Under the pieces are notes generated by a model. That model worked only from the letters and a program-made list of their open reading frames with translations, was not told where the DNA came from and searched no databases. A program made the translations under genes and the position numbers. Positions 12,901 to 25,414 of a stretch of 64,000 bases of DNA are shown piece by piece (the first letter of the stretch is position 1; the number at the start of each line of letters is the position of its first letter). The stretch is from Antedon mediterranea (lineage: Eukaryota; Echinodermata; Crinoidea; Comatulida; Antedonidae). Where the stretch lies: positions 24,888,001 through 24,952,000 of the forward strand of contig NC_092674.1 of assembly GCF_964355755.1 (NCBI RefSeq), given 5' to 3'.

Positions 12901-14924
12901 TCTAACCTCCCTCTAATATCGTCGTATCCTAGGCCTTACTTTATCTCATCTAACTTTCCTCTAATCTCATCGTATCCTAGGCCTCACTTTTTATCTCATC
13001 TAACTTCCCTCTAATCTCATCGTATCCTTGGCCTCCCTTTTTATCTCATCTAACTTCCCTCTAATCTCATCGTATCCTAGGCCTCACTTTATCTCGTCGT
13101 ATACCATCGCATTTCCTATAACACCCCCATTCCGTTTCAGTTCAAACCCATCCACTTTCAAATTAATTAATGAGGTAATAATTTGCGGTAACATAATTGT
13201 CAAATCAAAGCACCATTAAAAAAAAATTAAAGAATAAACACCATAAAACCTATGATCGCATAGCCTAGAAATCGATACAAGTCAACGGCGGCTGTAACAG
13301 CAACTAGTAACAATTTGTCGCAGCCAATCATAAGTTCCTATCTCGGTAAGACTGTTAGATTGCCTGGATACAATGAATTGTTAGTTCTAATAAAACATGA
13401 TCGTTTTAATCTTGGTTATAGAGTGGTCGACAGAACTCACGACGATACATGACGTCACGAACTGTACCGTCTGTCCACCTTGTTGCCAACACCAAGTCTA
13501 ACGACCCTATTGAAGCTGGTAAGTTAACTCTTTTCTGGAAGTTTTCGCAAATGTAATTTGCATGTCGTTTACAGGATTCGAACCGCACATGTGTTTTTTC
13601 TAAATTTATTTCCTTCACTGTGTTAATATAAGAGGTTAACGGGAAAGAATCATGACCAGTCACCTGCAGTTAGTTAAAATTTGATGATTTTCTCAATATT
13701 TCGTTTCTACATGATTTTCTGTTGTTTTACTTAAACGTATTGTGACGTATTCGTTGAAGAAACCTCACATTATGACGAACGCAAGTGACATACGTATGGG
13801 CGGCCATTAGGGCCAGAATAGACAATGTATAAATATACAGAAATGACAAAACACGAACGCGATATAAATGTTTACTCTTTTAGCATTATGTTTATATTTT
13901 GATATTTTATCGTTGCTTAGAGAATTTTGTCAGATGGCGCAACGCTTCATCGGTTCTTCGTCACAGTTATCTACCAGTAATAGATGATACCTTTGTGAGG
14001 ATCGTAACATCCGGGTTTTACAACGTGTATGCACAATTAACAATGGAAATAGATGAAGCCGACCGAATGCATGCAAAAAAGTACGGGTTCCAAGTTACTA
14101 AAAGTGATCGTATTACCGGAGTTCACACGCCTCTCCTGACAGCTAGAGGTGTATTGTTTAAGTAAGACCTACTATTTTACCTTTAATCAACTTTATTTAG
14201 GCCTAATGCTTAAAATGTGCATGTATTTGTACCAGGGAGGTGAAAAAAATAATAATTATTATTTTTTCACCTCCCTATTTGTACATCCATGACAGACATC
14301 TAGAATAAAGTAAGCGCTCAGATACTGGGCAAAATACAGTAAGCTACTAATACTTAACATAGGTCATACTATATATAGCATTAAACTATGTTCAGTAACT
14401 ATTTTAGATAAAGATAACTAGAGTTTGTGTAAACAGCGTTTGCCAACCGAAATGTTTGGTCTACTGGTACTGGAGCCTTAGGTTAGAGGTCTATCGAGAA
14501 AAATGTTTTTAAATAGTTGAGAGAGATTGTTTAGAGGGTTAGGTTTAGTATATTTATTTTATTATTTAAAAAATAATGCTAGCCGGACATAATAATTGAT
14601 CATGCGTAGTTACTGTAGTATTGAATTTGAAACCATCGGAGAATTTCTTACTGGAAGAATACCACTGAGTTTAATGTCTTATTTTGTATTTTTAGAATAG
14701 GCGGTGTCGGTGGAAGCCTACAAGCTGGCGTCGAGACCAAGCATACTAGTGGACAATTCTTTTTATGCAGAGGTCAAGAAATCGGTGTTAGAGCAGACCC
14801 AACATTTAAACTTGGGTTGATTCTGGTGTCCGATGTAAACACAATAGATTCATCCAGTTTTCTTGGCCTTTGGAAAATAAAAAATGCGTATTATGCTGAC
14901 GAGGAAAACAGATACTGCAGCTAA
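9976..14924 (+). CDS. TNF-superfamily ligand, type II membrane protein (six exons, 301 aa)
   Basis: Exons by hand: 9976-10239, 11553-11577, 12338-12387, 13422-13518, 13921-14161, 14696-14924. All have GT/AG borders; the phase series is 0,1,0,1,2, and the total of 906 nt is in frame to TAA. Residues 1-40 are cytoplasmic and polar, about 41-62 a single hydrophobic segment with no signal peptide: the type II layout of TNF ligands. The stalk holds KSKR (about 94-97), a furin-type site formed across the exon 2/3 junction, so a soluble form may be released. The TNF homology domain runs from about 128 (PSVHLVAN) to the end and includes SGFYNVYAQL and the late strand SSSFLGLWKI. I start at ATG 9976; the reading frame upstream has only a GTG. 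A paralogue is at 27.4 kb. It should signal through TNF-receptor-family proteins; the subfamily (BAFF/APRIL/EDA-like or other) is undetermined. The 25- and 50-nt exons rest on phase and splice signals only. Confidence 0.9.
11600..11775. repeat. Foldback (hairpin) element in TNF ligand intron 2
   Basis: Long imperfect inverted repeat. The left arm (about 11605-11650) contains GTAATGGTACAAATAATG and the right arm (about 11735-11765) contains CATTATTTGTACCATTAC. Inner arms GAATGATGAAAG and CTTTCATCATTC flank a smaller palindrome around GACAAAGTC. Non-coding; resembles a foldback MITE. Confidence 0.7.
11997..12029. repeat. Short tandem repeat, 11-bp unit
   Basis: Three copies of the unit TATATATCAAT in intron 2 of the TNF ligand gene. 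Confidence 0.75.
12440..13100. repeat. Minisatellite, about 49-bp unit, in TNF ligand intron 3
   Basis: About thirteen imperfect copies of a pyrimidine-rich unit containing TTTATCTCATCTAACCTCCC and CTAATCTCATCGTATCCTAG, joined by GCCTCACT or GCCTTACT. Some units lack one to three bases. The short ORFs seen in it are repeat artefacts. It occupies most of the intron between the 50-nt exon and the exon that begins the TNF domain. Confidence 0.9.
14234..14276. repeat. Near-perfect 43-bp hairpin palindrome
   Basis: Left arm AGGGAGGTGAAAAAA and right arm TTTTTTCACCTCCCT flank an alternating AT centre. Located 73 bp after the splice donor at the end of exon 5 of the TNF ligand gene, within the intron. 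Confidence 0.8.
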
Positions 14925-14939
14925 ACAGACGCTAGCTAT

Positions 14940-15264
14940 TATACTTGGTTCCCACGTTAAAGCTCTGTACACTATCAAACTGTATGTGACAACAAAATGT
15001 GATGTGGCCATATATGGGCATGATGATGTCAACACTACCATTATTTGGGCACATCACACTTTTTTTTATCAAACTAGTTTTGATAGTGTAGACAAAACTT
15101 TACATGTAACGCAAGGATGTAATCTAAACGTACCGAGAGTGATTTTTCCACCAATCGCAAGCGATGCATTATTGTTCAAACTGTCGCGCGCTTGTCGTCA
15201 ACTCGCGTTTTGTCGCGTTTGTTAGCGTCATTGCGTTGCGTCCTTAGTTGGAACCAAGCTTAAT
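14940..15264. repeat. MITE-A interrupted by MITE-B copy 3
   Basis: The outer element has TTGGTTCCCACG on the left and TTGCGTCCTTAGTTGGAACC on the right, the ends of family A. A family-B element sits inside it at about 14959-15110 (TTAAAGCTCTG with TACACTATCAAACT, inverse GATAGTGTAGACAAAACTTT). The nesting shows the B copy inserted after the A copy. The pair begins 16 bp after the TNF ligand stop codon. Confidence 0.75.
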
Positions 15265-15680
15265 ATACGATAACCAATTATGTTGGTTATATTATTTGCT
15301 ACATTTTACTGCCATTATATAAATTAGTTTAATTTTAAGCAAAAGTCTCAGTTATATCTGAACCATTCCGACCAAGAAGGATGCCACAATAAAGTGTTGT
15401 GAAGATTATTACGGTACTATAGGCCTAATCAAGAAATTTCTGAATTGAATGGTTGTATATTTATATGTAAGCGGTGTGAACATAATGATTCTCACCCTAC
15501 TGTACCTATGGGCTTCCTAGATAAAGACGATTATTTTTATATTTTGTGAATACAAAAAAACAATACAATTTTTGTATTATTTATAACTTCGTCCTTCCTG
15601 CTACAAACGTATACTGCCGTTTCACTTGCATTTACATTTGTATTTAATAATAGTAGTGTACCAACAATATAACTTTGGAA

Positions 15681-15746
15681 TTACCCTAATTCTTTTGGGA
15701 TTCCCCTAATCCTTTTGGGATTCCCCTAATTCTTTTGGGATTTCCC
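15681..15746. repeat. Tandem repeat, 21-bp unit, three copies
   Basis: Three copies of a unit around CTAATTCTTTTGGGATTCCC. Non-coding. Confidence 0.75.
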
Positions 15747-16689
15747 GTGAAAACAAGGGGAAATATAGTGTTTAAACTTACGGCCAGCCCTAGGGGATAA
15801 TCCTAATGGGAAACTTCGTTGGGCCTGAATGTTTCCTGGTGTAATTTCACTGTCGTTACCAAACACAAATGTAGGCCTATTCTGTCATTGGGTATGTTTT
15901 ACCATCTATTTTGTATGTATATCATGTTTCATTAATTATTATTAATTATATGCAGAAGAGACCCCTATGGTAATCTTTGCTAGCAGTTATGTTATTATTA
16001 CACATCAATGTTCTGTGTAAAATCTCGAATAAGTTGTTGTCATACCGCCCTCTTTTTATATGTGTTGGTTTCTTCACCTAACTTTTGCATTTTATTGAAT
16101 TATCAAAAGATAAGTTATTTCAAGTAAGAAAATCTCGAGCGGATACTTTCAAATCTCGAGCGTATACTTTGTTCACCATATTTTTGTTTGCCAACTTTTT
16201 AATTAAAGCCATTGTGTAGAATTATGCATGTCTTCTGCTATTTACCGAAGCTTGTCAACTGGTCTTTCTTCGTGAGAAAGATTTTCACTGGCATGAAAAC
16301 TTTTGCAAGATTAGCCTTGCTGTAGTGTATATTGCGACACTGCGACTTAAGAGCGGGCTAAGTATCTCAAATGTCGCGTTATCCTGTATAGTAAATTGTA
16401 AATAAAACGTTTATGTTGATTATATATATATATATATTTTTAGATTTAGCTTTAAAAATTCATTGAATTAGGATATTGACTATAATATACTGTTATAAGT
16501 ATTTAAAATTAAAATTTAAATAAACATGCAGTTGCAAAAATGACTGAAAATGATATTCTGTTTTGTGCCCATTTCGTTTTTGCTCATTTTTTTTGCATCA
16601 CTAATGTTTTCAGTGTTTTAATAATATTAAAAAACAACGTTTATATAATAATAATAACCCAGCGGGAGTTTTCGCTTTGATTGGCTGTG

Positions 16690-16782
16690 CTCAAATTTGA
16701 GTTAGTATTTACCGACAGACTGACCGAACAACCGACCGACATAGTGAGCTGTTAGAATCGCGGCGTTTGCACGCGACTAAAA
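16690..16782. repeat. GACC-rich element (family D) fragment
   Basis: Contains ACCGACCGACATAGTGAGCT and ends at CACGCGACTAAAAAA, the shared right end of a dispersed family whose other ends read AGTCGCGTG. Related copies are at 18.4-18.9 and 46.0-46.8 kb. Confidence 0.6.
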
Positions 16783-17726
16783 AATAGATTCAACCTCAAT
16801 CAAGAATAGGTATGGCACGCCATGTGTGACGAAATGTTTTCTTTTTACGAATCACTTATTTAACAACCTAATCAGTTATTTAATATATTTAACCATTTCT
16901 GCATAAAAAAACTTCATTTTATTCGTCACGTGTCTGCGTCCGTCTAAAATAACAAGTACGCAGCGGGTGTGCAGTAATTGAAATGTCACAATATTTTGAC
17001 GCGTTTCAAGTGTCATATCATATTTAATATTCCGGAGTGTCTCATTCTGTAGAGGGCCGGAAACTTAATTCATTTGGTATAATACTTCACAAGTTTACCA
17101 CCTCAAAAAATCTAATTTTGACAAAGAAAAATGGTAGAATTCTAGAGAGAAGTTAACTGATAACATAGTTAACGAATATATTTGCAACACATCTTGTTTT
17201 GACAATTAAAATCCTGTGTAATCTCGGAAACGAGAAGAGGCATTAATCTCACTATCTCTTCTTCACTCTTCCCTGGTGGAATCTTGATTGATAAATTGAT
17301 AAACTGGAGCAACACAGTCCTTGCACCTGAATAATTTTACTGTGTGGTTGTTGCATTCCCCGATGATTTTTATTATTAATGACAGAAATCAGTCTGCAAC
17401 AAAAAGATTATATTAAATGCCTAGAGGGGCAATTGCTGAGAGGCCATTGGGTCTCACACTAGCCTTAGACAAGGCATGGTGTTTCTCACAGTCAGGATCC
17501 AACAGCACCATTGCCGAGGGGGAAGTTGCGGCAATCATCTAAACTGTTACAGTCTCAGATGAGGGTGGTTGGGCCTAGAGCGCCTCACAAATTGGAAGCT
17601 AACGATACGTTTAAGAAACTGTCGATTTACAAGGCAAACACAGTACGTAACTGAAAGTCAGTCGCAATACTTTGCAGATTTTCCTATAGAAACAAAATAA
17701 AAACACTATATACAGATACCTTTAAA

Positions 17727-20700
17727 ATGTATGTACATTTTTGCAAAAAGCATAGTTTTCTGCAGTTACTGTATTTAGTTGTGGTACTATTTCTTTGTGT
17801 GGATTCCATGGGTTTGAAAGGAAAACCAGGATGTGCAAGGTATTACTACGCAGAAAAAGTTTCACATCCAAAGAAAAACTGTCACCCAAAGGTAAGAATT
17901 TCTTTTTATTGAAAGTTCACGTGCAGATTAGGAAGACATTGCAATCATCGAAAAGTAAACAAATAATATTATTAATTATTATCATTATGAAATTTCCATT
18001 TTATTTAATTGTTTACTTTCTTCTTTAATAAATACATACACTTTAGGATAAATTCGAGAAAGTAAAAAAGAGAGAAGGCAGAAGAAAAAAAAAGAGAAAA
18101 AGCTTGTGATTAGCAAATTAAAAAATTTAGCAAAAAATCAGCAAAACAAAAAGCAGCAAAACGGGTTACTGTATCATATACCGTTAATTATTATTAAATA
18201 CATTTTAACATTTAAAATTGAAATGTGCATATTTTGTGAGAAAAGCTTGCATGAAAATCCCATATTCAAGGAAATGTAACTAGATTGTGAAATTTGTGAA
18301 ATTATTCACTGAAAATACAATAATTAATTTTTCATTTTTTTGTTAATCAATGCAAACAAGGCCATATAGTTGGCTGCAGTCGCGTGCTCAGGTTAGTGTT
18401 TACCGACCGACCGACCAACCAACCGACCGACATAGTGAGCTGTAGTGACTAAAAAATGTTTTTATAAAGTTTGAAAAGGCAATGTTAAATCGTTATTATT
18501 ATCAATATTATCCCATACATAATATCAGCTTTTTATCAGTTTCTAATCCCGATTAGCTCACTATGTCGGCCGGTGGTCGGTAAACACTAAATGTCAGTAA
18601 ACACTAACTCAAATTCATATTTTTTCGTTATTTTGACAGTGGATATTAATACTTGGAGGCAAATATAAATGTTTTAAAAATATTAAAACATTTTTTAACA
18701 TTTTCAGTAATTTCGGTCGGTTGGTCGGTCGGAAAACACTAATGTCGTTAAACGCTAACTCAAATTCATATTTTGTTGTTATTTTGACAGTGGATATTAA
18801 TACTTGGCCTGGAGGCAAAGTATAAATGTTTTTAACATTTTCAGAAATTTCGGTCGGTCTGTCGGTCAGTAAACACTAACTCAAATTTGTGCACGCGACT
18901 GCAGCCCTGGTTTTTCATCGGAATCCAAATTATGTTTGTTGTTGGTCGAATAATTACAAAAGGAAATACATAAAATAGAATACTGTAGGCTACTGAATTT
19001 TGTTTTGAGAATACTTTTTTGTAATTATTTCATTTTGTATTGAATATTAAATCAAACAAACAAAAAATAACTTTAAAAAAAAATGTATTTTTGAACTGTA
19101 TTTTGATTTTTAATGTTATGACATTTCATGTTATGGTGACTCTGTTGCTTTTGGGGTCCCAGGACATGATGTCGAATAAATGAAATGAAACGAAAAGATG
19201 TTTTAATGTTTCACGTTTTCTTCAAGCATTCTTTTGTTTTGTAGGCTACAATAACTAGTTATGTATGTTAATGATTTTGTGAATGGAAATAAAGAAAGTA
19301 AAGCAAGAAGGCATTATGGCTTACAGTACACATTGTATAGTATGCTATCTAATTTCTCTACCAATAACTTTTTGCAAACAATTTTCATAAATTGATATTG
19401 ATATTTTTAGCGGTACCGTTATTACCGTAGGTAATTGGACCAGGTGGCGGTACCGCTGTGCCCCGTTGTATCATCTGCACCTTTAGATTAAAGGTAACAT
19501 AGGAGACCAGGTGATTCATTTAAAAATGACAATTTGTTCCCCGGATATTGGAATTTGAATGAGCTACTGTAACAAAAATGTGATAACTGCCCAACTTACT
19601 TGGCAACATGAGTACTTAGATTTCATACGTGTATCTTATAGATGAATCTATATTAAATAACCGGTTTGTGTGGGAATATTCCTGTATCTCTTTAGAGGTC
19701 ATCAGTGTATGGTACGATACCAGCTCACTTGGCGTATGATTTTATATATTTTTTAATATAGGAAATTGAGATCGCAGGAGTTTATAAATACAATTTTTTC
19801 TTTCTGAATTATTGAAGAAGCTTATATTATTAGCTCAACATTTTCGAATTTGAATTTTTTTTTTCACCATTTTGACACTCATTTAAAATGTTTGTAGTAC
19901 TTATTTTAATTCAATCTATTTAATTTTTGTTTTAGACTGGTATGCATGAAAAAATAGTAATTAATTTTAATTATTGATAGGAATATAGGATTAAAAATCT
20001 AAGTGTTCTTATAGTCGTTCGTTATCGTCATAAAAGGGCCTTAGGTCAACAAGTTTAAAGGTCTGTCTACATTGTTATTTTCATATAATTCTCTTCGCCG
20101 TCTTTCATTCGTTGACTATTATTGTTATTTCATTTCGTCAAACCGCGTATCAAAATGTATCTTAATTATTGAATTCTACTATTAATTAGTTTTACCGCTT
20201 ATTCGACCCGAGTGCGAAGGCCGGTGTACTTAGCATTCGTGCTCAACTTTAAACATGGCTAATTAGTACTGTAGGTCCGCAATTAGCAAGCAGTAATTTC
20301 AACTTGATGACAGCGTGAGTTACTAACGAGTTAACGATTACATTTTCTTAGGAACTTGTTAAGCTGGGCGTTACCAGAGGCATAAGGTTTGCAAGATCAA
20401 TTACAAGCCGCTGTTATGATAGCGAGAAGTTGGCTTGTCAAGAAAACATTTGTCACTTTGCTACGCTGACATTATACAAATGATTACTCGTTTGATGTCG
20501 CGATAAAAATCACAATCATTATTATGCCATTGGCTAATAGTACTTCCGATATTGTAACAGTAATAATAATATAATTTCCTAAATTGACATACCGAACAGT
20601 TATTTATTGTGTCCGCCTGGAGAATTTATTTTTAAATTGTACATTTTTTTGTTCAGAACATTTGTCTAAAATATTTGTGTTTTATTCTACCGTAATATAT

Positions 20701-21260
20701 GAAATGAGTTCTTTAAAATGAGAAACTGAACTCAACATTTTTCGCATTAAAATTAGAGCCGAAAAATGGATGATAAAGTTACGTTCCACCCTGATGTTCT
20801 TAATACCTAGGCCTAAACAACAAAAAATAATAAAGTTCATCCGATAGGCCTATGGATATGTCTATCATACAGATGCAGAGTACAAGGCAGACCGATAATA
20901 CGCCTACATTCATTTCGCGTCATCTCGGATATGAGGCACTTCGAAAAAGAAAAGTGCCCTTCTCCACTTATAACCGTTCTATAATTAATTGTAGTTGTTG
21001 ATTGTATTTTGCAGATGGTGTTATTGACTCGCTGCAACGGATACTGCGCCAAATCGTCATCGGCGGAACCCGTCATCAGTTTTCGTAGCGTTGTTCGTCA
21101 TCCGTTTAAATATAACTGTCAAAGTTGTCAGGACCTAACCTCGTCCATGAGAGCAATACGCCTACAGTGCGCCAACAACGAACGAGTTTACGCCACCTAT
21201 CGGTACATACTAGAATGTTCATGTAAATCATGTCGAATCGATAGGCGCAGTAAGTCATAA
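17727..21260 (+). CDS. NDP: Norrin orthologue (cystine-knot Frizzled ligand, two coding exons, 136 aa)
   Basis: Exons 17727-17891 and 21015-21260, joined in phase 0 across a 3.1-kb intron. Residues 1-27 form a signal peptide with a hydrophobic core (LLYLVVVLFL). The mature part has the Norrin cystine-knot pattern at C36, C52, C62, C66, C90, C93, C107, C123, C125 and C128, with diagnostic stretches MVLLTRCNGYC (56-66) and YATYRYILECSCKSC (114-128). Human Norrin is 133 aa and is also split directly before its Met59-Val60 (known splice mutation c.174+1), so the intron position is conserved. In vertebrates Norrin is secreted, dimerises and activates beta-catenin signalling through Frizzled-4 and LRP5/6; the same role here is inference. 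Oddities: human Cys95, used in an intermolecular disulfide, aligns with Ser92, and the C-terminus has a short basic tail. ATG 17727 is chosen because it starts the signal peptide. Confidence 0.95.
18370..18910. repeat. GACC-rich element (family D), composite copy, in Norrin intron
   Basis: Bounded by GCAGTCGCGTGC on the left and GCACGCGACTGC on the right. Inside are several blocks of ACCGACC or its complement GGTCGGT, the word GACATAGTGAGCT and its inverse, and a duplicated segment around GACAGTGGATATTAATACTT (about 18.64 and 18.79 kb). Short ORFs within it are artefacts. Confidence 0.7.
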
Positions 21261-24200
21261 TTGCGCCGAGAAAAACTAAGAATAACTGAGCAACTGAAAG
21301 AAGAGAAGGGCTACGATTTCGGAACCAGCGTCTCATTTCAGAATACGGTTAAATCCGATGACGATTTATATTAGATCTACAGCGTCCACGGTTTCATAAT
21401 ACAGGCCTACGTTAAAAATAGCCTACTCGGTAACTTAGGCCTACACGGACAGAAGGAGCTGAGAAATGACATATTCCATGTTTACTTAGGCCTTATAAGT
21501 TAACGAAAATAAGTTTTTCAGAACAGATTCAGATTTGAATAATCTATATATTTGGCCTACTCCAATAGGTTTAAGTTCTGTTACGTTAGGAATATATATT
21601 TGTGACGTTATGGTATCGACACATAAGCATCGTCTATAGCAAAGAAAGCTGTTTTTCTTTCGATCGGTTAAAATGCCTGCAGATATTATGAGTAAAAATT
21701 GAGGACAATATTGTTTTAGCCTTTATATCTTGTGAAATTAATTCAGCACACCTGGCATTTATTGCCTAACGGACACCTGTGATTCACGGTCATTTACATC
21801 TGTAAATTTTGCAAATACTTACTATTTTAAAGAAATTACGCCAGGCATCTAAATTACATCTACTTATTTTGTATAATCCTTTCGCCAGACTATATATTCT
21901 TAAAAACAAATTTATCCGCATTTATTGCTTTTACAATTTGTTTTTATTTAAGGATAGCTTCAGGTTTAACATTTCTATTGGTTTTTTAAAAAGTAAATAT
22001 AAGACTTTCTTACAACATTCATAGTAGCCAATCGAGTGTCATGTGAAAAGTGATGCTTCAGGACTTTTCCGTAATGTTATAAGATAGGAATTTTACTGAT
22101 TTTCAACCACTTGCAATCATCACATGGGTATTTGTAATATAGTATTTCCTATATTGATGATTGTTCTTTCTTTATTCATGTCCTTTTTTAAAAGAAAATG
22201 TCACAAATGTACATATATGAGTCAATTTAGTTAATTTCCTATCTTGTAACACTAGAAAAGTCATGTAGAAAATGGACCTTATTTCATGATGTTAGTGGGG
22301 TTATTGTTGCATGCTATAAAGGTTTACATTTCATAATGTTAAACCTGGATCTACCACCCTTTAAAACTAAAACTGTATCAAGTGTTCTGAATGGTTCTTA
22401 TTCTTGTACCTGTTATACTTATGTATTCCATTCTGCAAATGGCGGGATCTCCGCTACTTAAAGATGCATTGTCCCCCTAAAAAAATAATAATAAATTAAT
22501 TAAATATATAAAATATACCGTTAATTGTTTTTAATGTTAAAGCACAGAACTCATATTATAGAGGTTCAGCTCTTGTTACCTGTGCAAAATATTTGATAAA
22601 GAAGTATAGTTCTTAATGTGGTTAGTTTGTGTATAGGCCTATATAGTTATTCTTGTATACATTTTTGCACCATAATACAATCTATTATTATCTTTAAAAC
22701 AAAATGAGTTTTAGAAAAAGAACAGTGCCGATAATTCGATTGACTCGGAGATAATTACCACATTATATCATTTTCTATGGGGGAGCTGTATCGACGTGGT
22801 TACAAGCTATGTTGGGTTAATTTAATTGGATAGTTCCACAAAATGTGGCTTGGCTTTCCATTAAGAACTGTATTTTAGTGTATATTACTGTATGTTATTT
22901 TTATTGTACATTCCTAGTGTTTTAATGTAAATAATGTTGAAATAAACTCTGGAATAATGAAATAATGCAATATTATGTTTCTCAGGTCTATTCTTAAAAT
23001 TCGAACTCACGCGGATTGGAAATGACACTGGGTATCAAGGAGATGGACATTTCGCTATATAATTCAATAAAGGTATACTATAATATACAGAATGACTTAT
23101 CTTAAGATGTTTGGGTTTCTAGTCTAAAACTGTAAATCGTACATACAAATGTAAGATACATCATTTAAATCACTATTTATATGTGAAGGTTCTTCGGAAG
23201 ATTTTGTAACGACTTAATGGTGAACAATTAATCACGACATAATCAGCTAAATGTATTACCTTAAAACCCACAGTGAACATAGACTACACATCCTGTCTCC
23301 ATATCTATTCTAGTTTATTATTATGCATTACGTCATTTATTAATAATTAATCATGCATAACGGATTGTAACTAGTGCCATCACACTGCAAAGAGTCTATT
23401 GTATGCTTGCAATTTAGCTTTATAGTATAACAATCATTGATATGTTCGGCCAAATCATGATACTGTATTACATTGCTGCAATTAGTCTATTGAATTACAT
23501 AGCATGGTGGTTGGCATCCCCTCAGTATGCTCTAATAACCACTAAAGCATAACAATGTATGTGGCACGGCTGCGGTGTACTGTCAAAACAATACACAAGT
23601 ACGGCACTTTCTGGTACAGTGAAGAGTGCAGCTAGTCATAGGATATTTATAGTTTTTCTAAAGTACCTCACAACAACAACAACAACAAGACAAATACTTC
23701 ACTACAAAAACTAATGTCACAACTACTTTACGCGTAATATTTTAATATGAATCAACAGTATTTCCCTTATATATGTCTGTGTATAATATGTGTATTATTT
23801 TTTAATTAGGAACAAGGATGTTACTAACTACACTATCACAACAACAGAAAGCAAACACTAACCATACGAAGCTTGGAACTATATTTGGGTTTTCCCCTGT
23901 AAATTTTGTTAACGACCACAATACAATAGTACCACTAGTCAGCATTTATACGGTCTATTTAGGCCTAACCTATGTTCTGTAACCTAAACTATTTTATTGA
24001 ATATATCAGCTTAGAATTATTATAGTGACGTTGAACATCTTTAGGAAGGCTCTGATTATTACATTTTCAATTAATATACTTATACAGTTTTAACGACAGC
24101 ATAAATTGGTCACTGATTAGAAGATGTTCTTAAATAGAGGGATGTGGGTATTGTGTTATAAGGTTTAACAAATACTAGAAAGTAAACAAAAAATATCAAC

Positions 24201-25010
24201 ATAATATAGCAACAGTTTTAAAGTTAGAAACGTGGAACTGATCATTCTGCCAGCATAAATTTAACCTCTGATTAACGTACTTAATTAGAGGAGTGAGTAT
24301 TTGCGTTATATAGATTATTATCAATAAAATATCAGTTAAAGTAAACAAAAAATAAGTACTATTTATAATAAAGTACGTTCTAGCTGGAAAAAAGATTCCA
24401 TTGTGCACTTTGACCTCAATCTTAATTCAATGGCATGCATATATTTTTCCAGATATTTTGGAAATCCCATCAATTACTAACAATACGTCAAGGGATTACT
24501 CGAACTTTGTTCTAACCCCGATTGTCTGGAGTAAAACACCAGAAATAACTCCTTGAAGAAAATAAAAAGACACGATATTCGATTTAACCTGAACTGGAAA
24601 GATCAAATTACTAAATTGTGGTTCTCAAATTGGAAAATCCAGTTACAATTGATTTCCAGTAAATAACACTAACATAATCATAAATTGTTGAGAAAATCGA
24701 ACACATATACAGTACTTTATAACAATAAAAATTTTCCTGAGACGAACTGAACCGCGATAAATAACATTATTTTTAATAGGCCTACAAAAATCTAGGATGA
24801 GCTTGTAAGATTGCTTATTTTCGAGAAAATACATTTTATCTAAAAATCTAAACGTTTTAAAAAATCGTGCAAAAAATATAGAAACGTGGTTTCTGGTTCG
24901 ATAGGTAGCCTACTAATAGTTGTTAAGCTTCTAAATAAAAAAAATGAGACGAGGAACTTGAGTTTTATAAGTTATATCTTCAAGATGAACAACACAGATC
25001 GTTACTCTAA

Positions 25011-25354
25011 AGCTTGGTTCCGTTCCCACTAGCGACGCAACGTATGGAATTGCCCTTCTAGTAAATGTGTTTTCCTCCGCCTGCGTGAAAGCAAACCTGC
25101 GATGTTTGCAGCAATATTTCGTCGTCGGTTCCCACTTGTGATTACACAAATACAGCACTTTGCGTCAATACGTCGTAGCGTTGCGCTACGTTGCGTCGCT
25201 AGTAGGAACTACGTATTAAGTTTGGCTTTGACGCAACGCAAGGAAGGACGTACGCAACGATATGGACAATTATATCAAGAAATGTCGCATGTGATTGGTC
25301 AACTTACGTGTACGCCATTGCGTCGTGTCCAACAAGTAGGAGCCAAGTTTAACG
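25011..25354. repeat. MITE-A pair: A1 followed by A2
   Basis: Type A1 from about 25011 (AAGCTTGGTTCCG) to about 25208, with the core GCGTGAAAGCAAACCTGCGA and CGTCGTCGGTTCCCAC. It is followed directly by a decayed A2 copy to about 25354 with TGTGATTGGTCAACTTACG. The ORF spanning both is an artefact. Confidence 0.7.
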
Positions 25355-25414
25355 TAATGAAGAAAGTCAAACGTAATGCAATGGCGGATCAAGAATTTTG
25401 AAATAGGAGAGAGT

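Larger units (their letters stand above)
14925..17726. other. TNF ligand 3' flank and spacer to the Norrin gene
   Basis: Begins with the probable 3' UTR: nested MITEs (14940-15264), then a possible polyadenylation signal AATAAA at 15388-15393. The rest holds a three-copy 21-bp tandem repeat (15681-15746), a GACC-rich element (16.69-16.78 kb), AT microsatellites, and then the region expected to contain the Norrin promoter and 5' leader. No other gene seen. Confidence 0.6.

Noticed and set aside
18047-18109. A short Lys/Arg-rich open stretch after an acceptor could serve as a terminal exon for the signal-peptide exon at 17727.
   Set aside because: It is phase-compatible by chance, but joining 17727-17891 to 21015-21260 gives a complete Norrin with the conserved intron position. 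The basic stretch is A-rich low-complexity sequence.
20353-20483. Open stretch after a possible acceptor (TTCTTAG) reading about 41 codons with three Cys, inside the Norrin intron.
   Set aside because: No start codon, no family similarity, and the Norrin protein is complete without it. It may be worth a look in transcript data.
24931-25401. ORFs of 75-99 codons on both strands.
   Set aside because: They lie inside the MITE-A pair and recur in other MITE-A copies (for example at 4343-4543), so they are transposon artefacts.
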